The notes beneath the pieces were generated by a model, which saw only the letters and a list, made by a program, of their open reading frames with translations, ran no database searches and was not told where the DNA came from. The translations under genes were made by a program, and so were the position numbers. A stretch of DNA of 64,000 bases from Cardiocondyla obscurior (taxonomy: Eukaryota; Arthropoda; Insecta; Hymenoptera; Formicidae): assembly GCF_019399895.1 (NCBI RefSeq), contig NC_091865.1:8065001-8129000 (forward strand), given 5' to 3'. Shown piece by piece: positions 48,681-62,052 of this stretch. The stretch's first letter is position 1. Each line of letters starts with the position of its first letter.

Positions 48681-50806
48681 TATTTTTACAAACTGTTGAA
48701 TACCTTTCTTTTCAGCGTAGATGAATATAATTGTTTGCTTAATTAATGTACACGTTAGAAACTAAATGTGTCTTTTTCTGAGCAAAAATAAGAGCTGAAA
48801 TCTTCTAACAGTTTTTTGCTCAGACAAGAACTTAAAACCGGGAAACATCTCCTTTTTTTTCCTTCTTCCACCTCGTGCGAGCAGACGACTGGTTTGCAAG
48901 AGAAGCTTGTAATGGATTAACGTCTCATGCCCCCGTTTACTTTATTTGCCATTGCTTTGCCGGGAACGCAGGATGCTTTTAGAAGTTTGCCCGAGTTAAC
49001 TGGAATGCTTAACTGGAATAACTTTACAGATAACTCTGAAACCGAAGTTGGCCCCGGGTCAGTAGCGTAAAAGCGATGGTTGTATCGCATCGATTTATCA
49101 AGACTTGCGTAGTTCCCCTGTTCCAAGTTTCGATGAGCAGTATAAGCATATCGGCGATCGCAGCTTTGGATTATAGGTATCGCTTTCGCTTTCGCAAGCG
49201 TTGCTAAAAAAAACACGTATTGGCGCGAGTCAAACATTTCCGTATGCAAGAGTTTATAAATTTATGTGTGCGATTTTAATTATTTTAATAGATGTAGTTG
49301 ACGTAAAATAAAAAAAAGAAATTGGACTGCGTCAGGTTCGCTTTGAATGCTCACGATAGTGTGCAGTCAATCATTTTTTTTTTCGTTTTTTTTTCATCGC
49401 GCCGGCTCTCGATAATCTGTAATTTCAATGTGCGATCGTTTTGAATTTCCGCTGAAACGGATTTTAATAACATTATTTGATGAGCTGCCGAGATAAAATT
49501 GGAATAAAAAAAATGTCTGGTATTTCTCGCGGGACCTCCACGGCATCGGTTGCAACGGTCTGGACGGTGAAATTAATATGCCGTTAATAATTTATTTAAT
49601 CGTGCGCGCGCGGATGTTCGGATCGACGCTCAAATTATTCGCGTCGCAGCGTTCCCCGTTTATAAATCTATTTTCAATGTGTTTTCCGTCGAGGATAATT
49701 TGCAAGAAACCGAACGCAGCTCGCCGGAGTCGAAGCGACCTTCGCGATACCTCTCGCGATCGTGGCAGCAGTGGCGATGCCGGGAAATATTTCGAATTCA
49801 TCCTGTGAACGAAGACGTGATTTACAGCGGCTCGGTCGACTGTAAATTCGTACGTAAACGCGGCCGTGTCAAGCCCGGAATGCAGAAGCGCGTGTTTGCA
49901 CTCGCTTCAAGACCTGGTGTCTTACCTGGCGTTTCTCTCTCCCCTTCGTTTGTTCCGTGTCGCCTTCGTTCCCAGGACGATCCTTCGTCCTTTTCCGCTC
50001 CGTCAACGTCGTCGCGACGTATTCGTTAACCGTGGAACAGGGATCGATGCTGCGACTCGGATTTAGAGCGAATATGCAGCGCCTGGTGGATGCGAGCGAC
50101 GTGTGCCCGCTCGTTCGAGCGGGAAGGATCTCGTAGGGAAAGCTGATTTTTCTTACCGTAGAATCTTTGGAGACTCGTGACGCAACTCTATCGTACGATT
50201 GGATGAAAAAAAACAAGCGTTTCCTTTCCGTATTTTAAATTTTGTACGCCTGATGTAAAGATAACAATAAAATTACCCTTTGGTGTGCATTCAGGGATTC
50301 GCAATAAAGGGCGGATCGGAATATTGGATTATTTTTAATTCGCGTGCATTAAAACAAGATGGTATTTTTATCGAATAATGAAATTTACATTTTTAACGCT
50401 ATCGATTATTCGCGAGGAATGCATTGTTAAAAATTATTTAACAATAAAAGTACTTTAAATAACTCGTTCCAACAAATAATTGCTTTAATTTGTAACTGTC
50501 TGCGTTGATGAATATTATATGTGTATCGCAGTAGGAAGAGAAATTGGACGAAATTTGAGTGAAATTTATGAACTTGTCGTTATTTGACGCGAAATATTGT
50601 ATAAAAATAATTAGCGTCAAATTATCCGGAAATAATGTTTCGATTCGATCGTTCAGTTTCCGTACTATTTCCTTCGCGTATCAGATCGATTCCTTCGTAT
50701 TATCGTTGGATTTCCGAACTTGGAATGATTACGCTGGAATATCCCGGTGGCTCAAGTCGAAGATATTAAACGATTTCGTTTCGCGGCTAAATACTTGCGG
50801 ATGTAG

Positions 50807-51085
50807 TCGGGCTCACTCCGAACTCGATTAAAATGTTCGGAAACTTTGCTCGGAGGCTTTAAGCTCTTCTCGCCCGTGCCCGTGGGGCTCGATTCGGATG
50901 AGGGTTGCGGCGCAGCAACTCGTGTAGGGGAAATTCACGAAGACGGTCGCGAACGGGCGGAGTCGACGATCCTCGGTACCCTGCTGAGAGGAAGTGAGTT
51001 TTCGTTCGCCGCGGGCCGCCGGGGCGCGAGCGGCCAACTTGGCTTTTATAATGAAACTCTTCGTGGCCGGTGCTGGAAGTCGCCC
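50807..51085 (+). CDS. Candidate GC-rich exon with two donors, weak
   Basis: The frame is open from just after TAG at 50804-50806 to a TGA at about 51095. It contains two donor-like sites: GAA|GTGAGT (GT at 50994) and CCC|GTAAGT (GT at 51086, in phase 0). The peptide is Gly/Glu-rich and fairly balanced (for example VGEIHEDGRERAESTILGTL). The minus strand over the same bases is also open for 103 codons with reasonable composition, so the GC content alone may keep both frames open. No acceptor or start context is convincing. The interval could instead be a non-coding first exon or a chance frame. Confidence 0.15.
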
Positions 51086-51200
51086 GTAAGTAGTTGACGG
51101 TGTGTCAAGATTTAGAGCGATAGTTGTTACGACCAAGTTCTCTTCTTCCGGTTTTCCGCAATTGTGGCGACTTGCAGCATTTTCTCAGAACCTGCGCCTG

Positions 51201-51306
51201 TCTATTTCTCTCTCTTTCTCTTCTCTTTCACCCTTTTTTTTTTCTTTTTCTTTATCTCTCTTTTTCGCTCTTTCACTTTTTCTTCCCGTTCTTCCCGCTT
51301 TATCTT
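51201..51306 (+). repeat. Polypyrimidine tract of about 100 bases
   Basis: The tract is almost uninterrupted C/T, made of TCTCTC, TTTC and CCCTTTTTT blocks, with rare A or G. Strand asymmetry of this length can form triplex (H-DNA) structures. If transcribed it would resemble an extended splice-acceptor tract, but no consensus acceptor closes it. Confidence 0.75.
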
Positions 51307-54300
51307 GCCATTTCCCTCTTGCCGTAACTTCTCTCTCGACTTCCGCCATCGAATCCGACGTGGCACAAAGAGCCACTTTCTGGAAACATCCGTATACGTC
51401 CCCCGGGGAGACGGTATGAGTTCTTCGGCATACTCGAAAGCGGGTTAACTGTTGCTCGCTTTCGATTATTGCTCTGTAATTGAACGCTAAGAGAATACTG
51501 CAACGGTCCAAGTTTTCGATCTCGATTATTTTTTGCAAGATACGCTTTGTTCGTTAAATTTCCAATTTCTTTGATAAATTATGTCGTGCCATACATTTTA
51601 TTTGCACACATTGGCCCGTATTCTGCCTGCAATATAATTTTATTCGCTTTAATTGTGACTTTTTATTCGGTCACGGCATGTATAGAGCGGCAGTTTTCAA
51701 AATAAGCACGCGGATAAATAAAACGTAGATACGATTTAATCGAGTTGCCCGAGGAAAGTCGAAGAGAGAAAGTCACGCGAAGCAGTTTCAACCCTTTCCC
51801 GTTGTAAGTGTGTAATAATTAATCTGATAGAAACGAGTAGCGTGTACGACACGTCGCTTTTAGCGGCGGATGAACTAATTCCCAAGTGGCCGTCGCGTAC
51901 ACGCAGTGGCGCATCCTCTCGCTCGTGCTCACCTGCCGTGATAAAGATACTTTATGCGGCGAGACGCGCGACGAGGTAAAGCCTCGTAAAGACCGCGCGT
52001 TTAATTAGGCGCGCGATACACAATCAAAATTACGTGCGCGGCCCACGGCGCGACGTGTAAACATGTGTTCGCATAAATCAGAACGCTAAAGAGATTAACC
52101 ACGTGTCGGGTCACGCGCGTCCGCGAAAGATACGTGGCACACGGCCTTCGGCCCTTCCGCTCGGAAAAGCTGCTCCCGCGGGAAAGTGGCGGCCCTATGC
52201 CGGCGTGGCTTGCCGCCTGTCGTGACACTCGAGTCTTCTCGTCGTTACAGCTCCTCCCGTAACATAACTTTTGGATCTCGCGGAATCTGGCGGTAGCTGC
52301 GAGTTGTCTCGCCTAATGTTGCCAACAGATGTTGCCGTTGCTTGAACTTCGGGGGAATCTCCCGGACATACTTCCTGCGAGATACATTCCGCGGAAAATG
52401 CCGATCTGATTTGCGGCCGGTCGTTCGTGAACTAGTTCGCGAAATCAGTTCTCGCGGTCAGGTTAATTTGTGCAGCTCGGATTGTCGTATTACAGAATGT
52501 CTGACATTTTTTATTTAAGTTTTTTTTTTTTCAGCGACTGTTTTTTTTGTTCTGATTAACGTTATTTTTTTTTTCTTTTAATATAATTTTAATTTTGATA
52601 CATTTATTAATGTAGACGTAAAGATTTTGCTACTTTATGTATATTAAATACTTTGAATATTTAAACGTTCAATTTTTTGCTTGATAGAATTCTTTGAAGA
52701 TGTCATCGCGCGCGTTAAATACATTTTTCTTCGTCTATCGAATTTTTGTTTGTGAAAAAGAAAAATCGATTCGGAGCTTAAAGTGCCTACTCAGCCGTTT
52801 TGCAATATAAATGAGGCGGCTCATGTTTTATCCCGCTGGTTGGTTATCGTGGGTGATGAGATTTCGCCTATTAATCTTCGAAAATATTTGACGGCGGTAA
52901 AGTTCTAATCGAAGAAACGTCGTAATCGCGCGTCGACGGGTGGAAGGCAGGCGACGGGGATCTAAAATACACGCACTTCGTCTATTCCTCGGGTAATACT
53001 GATTGGCACTTAACTACGCACGAGTTCATTGCTCTCGCCAGCGAAAGACTCGGCGAGTGTCTGCGCGACAAGTTTGGCGCTTTCGACGAGAGACGAGACG
53101 CGGAGAAGTTCGATCGAAACTTCCGAGAACACCTAAGAACGCCGTCTTGGCTTCCGCCAAATTCGCGGCGCAGGGGTTCCAGCTTAGAGTGTATCTTACC
53201 CCAGAAGGCGAGCGGGAGATTGATAGGGAAACGGGGAAAGGAGAGCACACAACGGTAAAGTAGCACGTAATTTTCACGAGTTGCAGAAGTTGCGCGCTGT
53301 CAAAGACAATCGCTGCTATAATTGACGGTTTCGCCGTTCGCGAAGGAGACAATTTCGTTTTATATTTACGAAGTGATGCAAACTTATTGCCAGATAAAAA
53401 AAATTTTTTTTCTTAATTTCTATTACTGAATAAATAAATTTGATGCATACTTACTTCAAAGTTCGAACACCTCGCATAATTGAGAACCAATAACGAAGAA
53501 AGATGAAAGTATTGGAAGTAAAATTTTCTTGTATAATCGAATTGATAATCTTCTTTTTGACATTTATATGATTAATATTTACTTTATCTATAATAGATCT
53601 CATTACTTCAGAGAAAGAAAGTTTAAAGTACCAAATAAGAAGAAAGTTCTCCATTTCTTCGTGTTAAAAAATTTTATTTTCAGCACCTTTACTTTCTCTT
53701 TTTTTTTATATAATTAGTTCTCAATTAGGACTGTTGCAAGTAATTATATAAATTTTTTGCACTATACCCGCAAAAGTTGCTTTATTAAAAAATGAAAAAA
53801 CTATAAGAAAGAAATAAATATTTCCGACCGTGGGAAACGAGCGTTTACTCTTTCGTCGCGGTACGTTTGTCTTCAAACGGCCGGAGCTATGTCTTTGAAG
53901 CAAGGCATCCTCCCAGCTAAATTTTAATGAGCGAGCATGCAATGTACCGCTGTATGCATTTCCTTAACGCTCCGAACTTTGCGCATTTACCGACCCCCGG
54001 AAAAGTAAGCTGCATTGGGATTGTTGTTTATCGAACTCTAATTTATTGAGACAAATATTATTACTCGACAAAGCTATCGTCGAGGAGCTATTGATTTATG
54101 TAAAATTGTAGTACACATCGGAGCGCGCCTTGCATTACGCTTGCAGCGTTTAAAGTCTCGTCTCGTTCTAGTGAGAAGCGAACGCGTGCCTCGCTCCTCC
54201 TTGCGTATGTTTTGCTCCTAACTGGCGGAGCTTTTTGCTTTAAATTATCGTCAACAGCTTTCGACTTCAAAGAATAGAGACATAATGGCGAACGAGATAG

Positions 54301-57203
54301 CTCGCAAAAAGATAATGACGTTCCGAGAATTTCCGTTTGCTCGATCGAGTGCAGATCGCGCGACTCGCGTTATCTCCCGGCTTCAGAGAGCGTTTCTAGA
54401 TTGTCCTCGTCATTATCGTCCGCGAAAGTACATTAGGGCGGCGAGTACATTTCGGGAAGCGGCGAAACGTTTGTACGTATCCCGATGGTTGTTAACTTTT
54501 CGAGTTAGCGACCGAGATAAGAGCTGGGTACGGCACGGCCGAATGGTACTTAAGTTCGAGTCGACCGATGATGGGCGTCTGTGCAAATGTCTCCCGTCTT
54601 TATAACATCTTATTTCTTATTAGCGTGCGTGTTAGGAAAATAGCAGTGTCCCAAGTAGTCAACGGCGAGGAATAATTAGCGTTGTATCGTAAAGCTAAAG
54701 CCACTACGTTTATCGCGCAGACCGTAACTCATAAATGCGAAATCCGTCACGCAATTTCCGATTTGATAACGTACGCGCGCGTGTTGTCGATTGCACAATC
54801 ACAATGCAGTATTATAGTAAAGTGACGATTAATAGATCCGTGGTGGAGAAACGGCGGCGCGTACGCGCCACATATGTACGCGATTAATAATTCATTATTT
54901 GCGCGAGTATCAACTGATACTGTAATTACTGGGCAAATAGTAAAACGCAAATACACACGCCGATTACCCACTCAGTAGAAACTTCGCTACGCATTCGGAC
55001 GACCTGCAATTATTCGGTCGACCGGCCGGGATAAATTATTCAGCGTGCGCAAAAGAGTCCTTATCGCGCGAAGCCATTTGTCAGATACATAATGATTAGC
55101 ATGGCATAAAATTCGTTAACTTCATGTTTTGCAAACGTATATGAAAACGCCGTGCCATGTAATGACTTCAAATTGACGTTGTTGAAGTGTCCGACCGTGC
55201 ACTCGATGTGAATTATCTTGTTTATTTACGGTTTTCTGCACGCTGCGCGGAATAAATTTTGACGTGCATATGAATATTCATAAAACCGAACTTAGGGCGC
55301 GTTGCAAAAATTTTTGGCAAAGTAATTTCATGAATAAGATAATTGTGTATTGTGGTTAGAAGTATATTTCGTTTTTTATTTATTTATTTTTTTTTTCTAC
55401 TTTATAATCTTAATGTTTATTCGCTGTGTTGAAAATGTATATCTAAATATTAATATCGAAAGCATGCGAATAAGTTCGCAAAAAGGTGAGTGTCTGTAAA
55501 GCTGCGCCGATCGTGATTTTTCATTGAAGTTTTATTCCGCTGAAAGTGCAGCTTATCGTTCCCAGCATCTCGAATCCATTAAGGGTTATTTCGCATCATG
55601 TAGGCTCTTTGAAGAATAATCGTGTCAAGTGAGTTACATAACTTCTATCTCCCCTGTGTCGACTCAGTCCGGCGAATCGACATCAAAATTGCGTTCACGT
55701 ATAGCCGAACTTAATGTCGGTGGGGTTAGTTTTAATCCTTTGGATCTCCGTGATATCATTATGCCGTTGTAATGTGTATAACGCTAGCTTTTGCATTTAA
55801 ATGAGACGGCAGAAAATGTCACCATTCTGTCCGTTCAATTATTTCTTACACAAATTATTTCCATTTTGATTGGAGAGACAGAGATGCAATAATCATTTGC
55901 CAGAAATTGCGCCGACGAAATAAAAATTTTGTGCGTAATGTTTGTGTAAGATATAATTAGACGTGAATTGAGATATTCAATTTTTGCAATAAAATATTTT
56001 CCCGTAACTTCGACTTTGTTTGTCGGAGCTGCAAAAATCGAGGAAAAACATGTAAAGATCGCGGACGATACCTAATCTACACACAGATAATAAAGGTTAA
56101 ATTTATAACGGGATAATTAATTACTCTACATAAATAAGTCGAGCGATTAAACCTAATAAGAAGCCTACTTCCCGGCATGTTTATCCTGCTCGGAAGATTG
56201 CAATTTGTAAACAGGGCGTGGTTAAGATTTAGGTGGATCGTAGCGAGAATTAATTTTAACGTCGTACAAGTTGGACCAGGCTACACGATAATTAAGAATA
56301 ATCTAGTAATTAATTCGTCGCTTTCGGTACGATTCTCTCGGAACGGTAGATCGCAAGATTATCTTGCTTAGTCTGTAATTTTTGTGAATTTCCAAGTTGA
56401 CTATTACTCGCGTCTTTTGTAAGATTTTCAAAAGATAATTTAAAATTGAAAAAAACTTTCTAAGTCGATAATAAAAAATGTTTTGACAGCTTTGCTAGTT
56501 TTTTGTTAGCTTAATTAATGAATTACGTAATCAAAAGGACCCGGCTGGCTCGGCGGACTAGGCGGTCGAGCATGTATTGCGCTACGTCAGATCAGTACGC
56601 GCATTAACTAGCACGCGGCGAAAAACGTTTAACAAATATTTCTTTATAAATTATTGTTAGTTTCCAGCTAGTCACCAGTTAAGAAATATATTTAATCTGC
56701 GCGATTTAACTACTACTTGTAAAAATCAGAATAGCTAGATGAAAGTCCACTCGATTCTTATCGTGGAGCATACAAAATATTTAAACTTTTTTAATTTTGA
56801 TAATTAAGATAACTATTTAAATAAGAATCAGATTTGCACACCAATAATCTCAATTTAATTGCATTATCAGTCCATTTCTGAGAGCCGTCAACAGTAGATT
56901 TTAGCTTTATGATCGGTCACGCGACAATATGAATGTATAATGAGATAGTTATTCCACGGGTTCGACGTTTTTAAAATTAAACCTGTCGTAATCGGTCCAA
57001 GATGCGCGAGGAGGGTAAAGGGAGGCAATTATTCGCGGGAAAAAGGGAATATTCCCATTAAGCTGACTTTGTTAAAGCCAAAACAAAATTAGCTCATTAA
57101 AACAACGCGATTCTATTGCCGATAAACCTCTCTCCGCACGTTTCTTTTCCATCGTGGTTCTGTCGTATTTTTATTCTGTCTTTAAACTCGTAATTAGGCT
57201 ATC

Positions 57204-57311
57204 GAAAGAGAAAGAGAGAGAGAGAAAAAAAAGCAGAAACAGCGAGAAAAAAGGGAAGGAAAGTAAAGAAAGTGAGAGAAAAGCTTTAGAATGAAAAAAA
57301 AAAGGGGGAAA
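57204..57311 (+). repeat. Polypurine tract of about 100 bases
   Basis: A GA/AAG-rich tract runs from GAAAGAGAAAGAGAGAGAG through A-runs to AAAAGGGGGAAA with few interruptions. It is the mirror counterpart of the pyrimidine tract at 51201 and also triplex-prone. Confidence 0.75.
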
Positions 57312-59075
57312 CATCCCGCGCGACATCGGTCGTCTGTTTTCAAAGCATCGGCTACGCCCGCTACACCAAAGAACGTTCGTTAATTTTAACAAGATCCCGG
57401 GCGAACGAATGGCGCTCGTTAAACAACGCCGGTAATTTAACTTAAGAAGCGGGTGTTGCAATGGTATCTGCATTACAACGAATCCGCGTGCGCGTTTCGA
57501 GCGACTATTTTGCAATTAAGCGCCGCGGACAAACGGCGCGGTGGCTATACGCGCCGATCGATCGCGACTACTGGCGAGACTAATTAGAAAATTAATCGGT
57601 AACTTTCGCGATATACCGATTTATCAGGCGCGCGCGGGCATCGCAATGTAACGCGGCGGAGCGCGTTGGGCGGGCACCGTGTTCTTGCGTCTGCTACCAA
57701 CCGGCCAATATACTCACGTGGAAAATTATCGGCCTCGAGCGTGCCGGAGTTTATTCGATTTAGACGCCCGCCTCGCGAGAGCCCGTAAAACATCCGCGGC
57801 TCGACCCCGAGTAATTAGAACGGTAATTAATATGGTTTTTCCTCGCACCTTGCGCGGAAACCTTCTCGGAGGGGTGAACTTCGGGGCGAGCCCCGACGAA
57901 ATAGGGCAAAATGAAATATCGGCAAGGACAATACGAGGTGAAAATTTTTTATTTGAGAACACGATTCATCCATTAACCAGTAACCGGCACTCATATTCAA
58001 CATCCGATAATAATACAGTTTTCTATTTTCTATGAACGTATATACGGCACCAGTTAGTTAATCGAAAGTTGTCACTTTTAATAACAATATCATGGATATT
58101 TCGCTTTATAATTTTAGAAAATACACTTGGAAGTGTGATATCTCGGAAAAACAAGAAATTTGTACATTTAAATAGAAAGAGATATCAATCAAATGCCACT
58201 TAGAATAGATAAAACTTTATAATTTTATTTGTATGATATAATAATACGCTGTGGAAACAAAACTTTTATTTAATCTTGCAGTGGAGTTCAAAAAAAGTGC
58301 ACGGAAACGTAAAATGCAGAAAGTTAATTAATGCTATTAAAAATAAAATTAAAAAAAAAAATAAAAAAAATATCTATTTGCAAACTTAATTTTGTCAGAT
58401 CGAACACGCTGCTTTATTGCAAGTCTCGCGATGGCGGCAATTGCTCCACATTGCCAGCTTTCAAAGGAAAAGGTATTGAATTGTGTAATTGGTTTACCCA
58501 TTTTTAATACGAAGCATAAATAATCCGGGCAAAAAGGAGTTATTGAACATGGCGAATGCAAACGAAAGGGAGAAACGAACCGATATCGTCGTTAATAATC
58601 CAGCTTCGAGATTCGACGTCGAATTCAGGGTAGAGGGTGGCATTCAGTACACGCAGCCTTTCACATTCTCCGTGGTAACGAGATCGCCATTTTTATCGAG
58701 CATTTATTTCTAGCTTTTTTTTTTGTTTTTTTTTTCGCCCATCCTTCTCCAACGATACGCGCCACTGCGAGCTGTTGTTTTTCGGCCCGAGCGTTTGTGC
58801 GATTCGCTTAAGCGAATTGCATTCGTCGGCGACACGATCGTCAGTGACGTTATCACTGCTCTCGTTGTTGTTGACATTATTCTCTTTAACTAATACGAGA
58901 GGGGCCATCGAGTTTGGTTCGATAGCGACGGGGATTAATAGTTGGCGGTGATACCGTTCTGTTTCCTCTCCCCCTTGCGTTCCGCTTGCCCCCCTTGTAT
59001 ATTTTTCCGTTCACATTTTTTTTCCACCTGTCATAGACACGAGCGATTGTACATTAATAAAAAGCCCCGTGTGCA

Positions 59076-59120
59076 CGAACGAACGAACGAGCGAACAAAC
59101 GAACGAACGTACGCACGTAC
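59076..59120. repeat. (CGAA)n microsatellite grading to CGTA
   Basis: CGAACGAACGAACGAGCGAA continues as CAAACGAACGAACGTACGCACGTAC. In one frame it reads Asn-Glu-Arg-Thr repeats, which creates a spurious repeat protein frame. Confidence 0.85.
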
Positions 59121-61769
59121 AAATCGATGTGGTAATTAATAACAAAAATAAAGAGCAAATTTTTATTCGAAAAATTCTCGCCATTCTCAGACGTTATTAC
59201 CCGCTTAGCGACGTACTACCTGTGTGGTATGTTAACGTGCATTCGTCGGCACCGCGGCACCGTCGTGTCGTATCGAACGACATTAATTCTGTGACTGTGG
59301 CGACGCGACGGTATTTTCCGAGCGTACGAATAAATTTTGGAGAATTTTATTTGGCGCTGGACGATCGGCGGTGTATTATTTACGGCGCTGTATTACATTT
59401 CCTGATTTAATCATCGCGACGTTAATAATGAATGATTTTTTAGTAGGACGGCTTACAGGATATTATTGTAATATAAACGAACACGCGCGTCGCTCGTGCG
59501 GCTGAAATTCGCGGCCCGAAATGATGCTGGTCGCGTACATTGCACGCGTCGTTCTTTTGATTGTGCCGCGAATAGGTATCGGGCGCGGACGATGAACCGG
59601 CCGGGCGTTGTTTTACTCGCTCTCGCCATATTCGAAGATTAATATTATATCCAAACATCCGGCGGAAAATGAATTTACAGAATTCAATGTCCGTGGCAGG
59701 TACCTACTACGAGGTACCCGCGCTCGGCATTAAATTTGTATCGCTCTCGTTACCGGTACTTCTGCAAAACTCTATTGTATTTCATTCGTAATAAATGGCC
59801 CACGTTGTGCGACGATAAACACGCGAGTCGCCGGTGTAAATGTGTCCGCTTGTTTAGAGATAATGTCGCGCGTCTGTCGCGAACACGCGTTAAATGTTGT
59901 TATAGTCGCGCATATCTAAAATCACGCCGAAAATTCAGCGATAATCAACGCTGACATTTTCGAATTACGATATCACGCTGGGGGAAGGGGGATAGGGCGA
60001 AATGCGATTTTCTCGCGAAGCGAATTGAAATGAAAATTGGCCGACGATGCGTGCGATTGTGCGGCTTCAGGGCTCTGTCGTCGGAGGCTTTTGATCCCGG
60101 AAAAATCCAGATAGCCTGATAAAAGATTCTCGGTCAATTACGCGGATTCGATGGGGGGAGGAGGAGAGAGGACCTGCGTCCTTTTGAACGGGTAATTAGT
60201 ACGATGATAACCCGGTGAAGCACGGTATAATGAAACGAAAACAGCAGTGCCCGGGGTGCGCGAGGGTTGGTCCACCGCCCGCGGCTACGAAATTACACGG
60301 CCACCCGATATAATATTCCCTCTTTCGACCACGATGGGATTGATTGTGTTTATCTTTCATTAGGAACACCGACGGAATGAAGGGATAACGGGGAGGGGGA
60401 AAGAGAAAGGGACTGTGAATAATGAATCGTGCGATTCTCCGCCGTACGTCAGGAATTGTATCCCTCTGTAAAATCGTAGCGGACAGAAAGACGACCTTCA
60501 TCTATGTCATCTGGATGTCCCATTGTTTCGCTATAACACGAGCAAAAGTAGCAAATAATAACGATATATTGCTACGTAACGACGAACACGTAACACGCTT
60601 CCCTCGATTCGCGTGTTATTTCGTTTTAAAACATTGCAGGATTTGTAAAGAAATAAAAGGAAAACCGTGTCAATACGTTATATTGTAAAAAGTTGTGCTT
60701 ACTCTTCAGTTAGTTTTTAAAATAAGCATTTAGCTCGATAAACAATTAAAAATAAAAAAAAACGCTTACATGTCGGTTTCAATTTTTATTTGTCGAATTA
60801 TATGTACGCCGTATACGATTTACTTTCAATATTCTTTCCGTTTTGAAATAATATTTTTCGTTTTTTCTTCAATATTTCGGTGGAAATAAATGAACAGCTT
60901 ATTAATGCTCGTTTTTATAGATTATTTTTATTGAACGGCAAAAACGTGAATTATAATATAAAGGGAGATATTCCAGCCGCGATTTTACTGAAATGCGCAA
61001 ACAGAATAATAGCTGTTGAATTTAGCTTTAGTGTCAAGCTGGATTTGTTTTACGAGGCAAATATTTTTTGATATTTGAACTCTCACGTGGTTTCCATTCC
61101 CGTTCCGTTTTGATTATTTTGATATGGCGGTTGCCGTTAGCTTTGGAGTGTAACGTGTCATTCATCGATACTCTGGTATTTGATTACGCGCGTCTAATGC
61201 TTTCTCTCTAAATTTTGATAAAATCCGTGTTTCGATTCTGGGACATTTTTAGTTATGCAATGTTAAATGGTTTAAATAATCAATTTTTCTTTTTTTTAAG
61301 TTCTGTTATTGCAAAATTTTTTTATTTGAGCTCGAGTATATTGAACAGTAAAAGGATTGTATTACTTTTTTTATAAAAAAAAAATTTATAAGTTTTATTT
61401 GGAACTGTTATCGAGAGGTATCGTATTTATAAACGGAGAAAATACTGAAATTTAATGTTAAGAAAAATAACTGGAGCATACGTCACCAATTTCTTTCTCT
61501 CAAATATAAAAAAAAAAATTAGAGCAGTTTAATAAATATATTAATATATTATACAAATATTTTTGTACGTATTTTTCTGTCTGACGAATATTTAACGCGT
61601 ATTGAGATCCGCTAGATACGTCGCCTGGGTGATAATCTGACACCTTGTGCGCGAGGCACGTATGCCACCGAAAAGTTGTCGTAGGTTATACGGTTGCCGT
61701 AGGTTCGCGTGCCGCGATCTGCGTGGTCGGTCGACGGAAGAAGCATAAAAAAGACGGATAAAGCGGAAA

Positions 61770-61802
61770 GTAGACCATCAGCAGCACGTCAGCTGATGCT
61801 AC
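61770..61802. repeat. Hairpin with GTAG/CTAC and CATCAGC/GCTGATG stems
   Basis: CATCAGC (61776-61782) pairs with GCTGATG (61792-61798). The flanking GTAG and CTAC extend the stem across a two-base bulge, with a 9-base loop. The hairpin sits at the 5' edge of the candidate exon at 61774-62052. Confidence 0.55.
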
Positions 61803-62052
61803 TGACCTACGTTCGGACCAGTCCCACCTCGACTACTGCTTGACTAGCCATCTGCGTACCCGTGTACCGCGCACACAAGTCACGAACGCTATCGAAACCG
61901 TCGCGCATATGCTACTCGCGCCTGTAATTAATTTCGAACATTTTTTGCAAGTGCCTTCCAAATACGAAGCACTTGTCGGAGAAATCTATTCAAGTTGCGT
62001 ATCATTTTTGTTAGAAACGTTTCTTGACCACGTAGAGGAAGAAAGAAGGTGA
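61774..62052 (+). CDS. Protein-like short frame with splice donors, candidate exon
   Basis: The frame is open from after TAG (61771-61773) to TGA at 62050-62052. Its first in-frame ATG at 61909 gives a 47-residue product. The second half is notably protein-like: balanced hydrophobic and acidic residues with amphipathic spacing (for example FEHFLQVPSKYEALVGEIYS, then FLLETFLDHVEEE), unlike the Arg/Ser-rich chance frames elsewhere. It lies in an isolated GC-richer patch (about 61610-62100) between AT-rich flanks. Two donors end it: AAG|GTGAAG (GT at 62049) and AAG|GTAACG (GT at 62055). A TATA-like CATAAAAAAG at 61744 lies about 30 bp before CCATCAG, so a first exon with its own promoter is possible. 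No acceptor is convincing. A short out-of-frame upstream ATG exists at about 61796. I recognise no domain. Confidence 0.25.
   Translation, partial: TISSTSADATDLRSDQSHLDYCLTSHLRTRVPRTQVTNAIETVAHMLLAPVINFEHFLQVPSKYEALVGEIYSSCVSFLLETFLDHVEEERR

Larger units (their letters stand above)
37035..50806. other. Long non-coding stretch, CpG islands at 44-48 kb
   Basis: No supported gene lies here. AT-rich sections (38040-39360, 40640-40920, 41450-41800, 42820-43200, 46960-47180, 48280-48830, 50220-50640) alternate with CpG-rich ones (39420-40060, 43260-43590, 44480-46680, 47500-48240, 49560-50110). Frames at 39372-39854 (plus), 44183-44584 (minus) and 47509-47963 (plus, two frames) follow the CpG-rich parts and overlap other frames. 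A purine-rich tract runs about 44195-44345 and a pyrimidine-rich one about 46125-46200. Confidence 0.5.
51086..61640. other. Long non-coding stretch with purine and pyrimidine tracts
   Basis: No supported gene lies here. CpG-rich parts (51840-52450, 52900-53350, 53820-54600, 57310-57960, 59160-60620) alternate with AT-rich ones (52500-52760, 53390-53820, 55310-55480, 56380-56950, 58030-58380, 60690-61600). A strong isolated donor, AAAG|GTGAGTGT, occurs at about 55485. Its open frame runs back into a T-tract without a usable acceptor. Frames at 53003-53266 (both strands) and 57679-58035 (plus) look like chance. A minus-strand frame at 53451-53654 ends at TTGAA|GTAAGTATG but is purely AT-driven. 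Confidence 0.5.

Noticed and set aside
56538..56600. tRNA-like GGCTGGCTCGGCGGACTAGG...GAGCATG
   Set aside because: There is a faint resemblance to a tRNA or SINE A-box region, but no GGTTCGA-type B box follows and no cloverleaf can be drawn.
59060..59140. Asn-Glu-Arg-Thr repeat protein
   Set aside because: It is a direct translation of the CGAA microsatellite.
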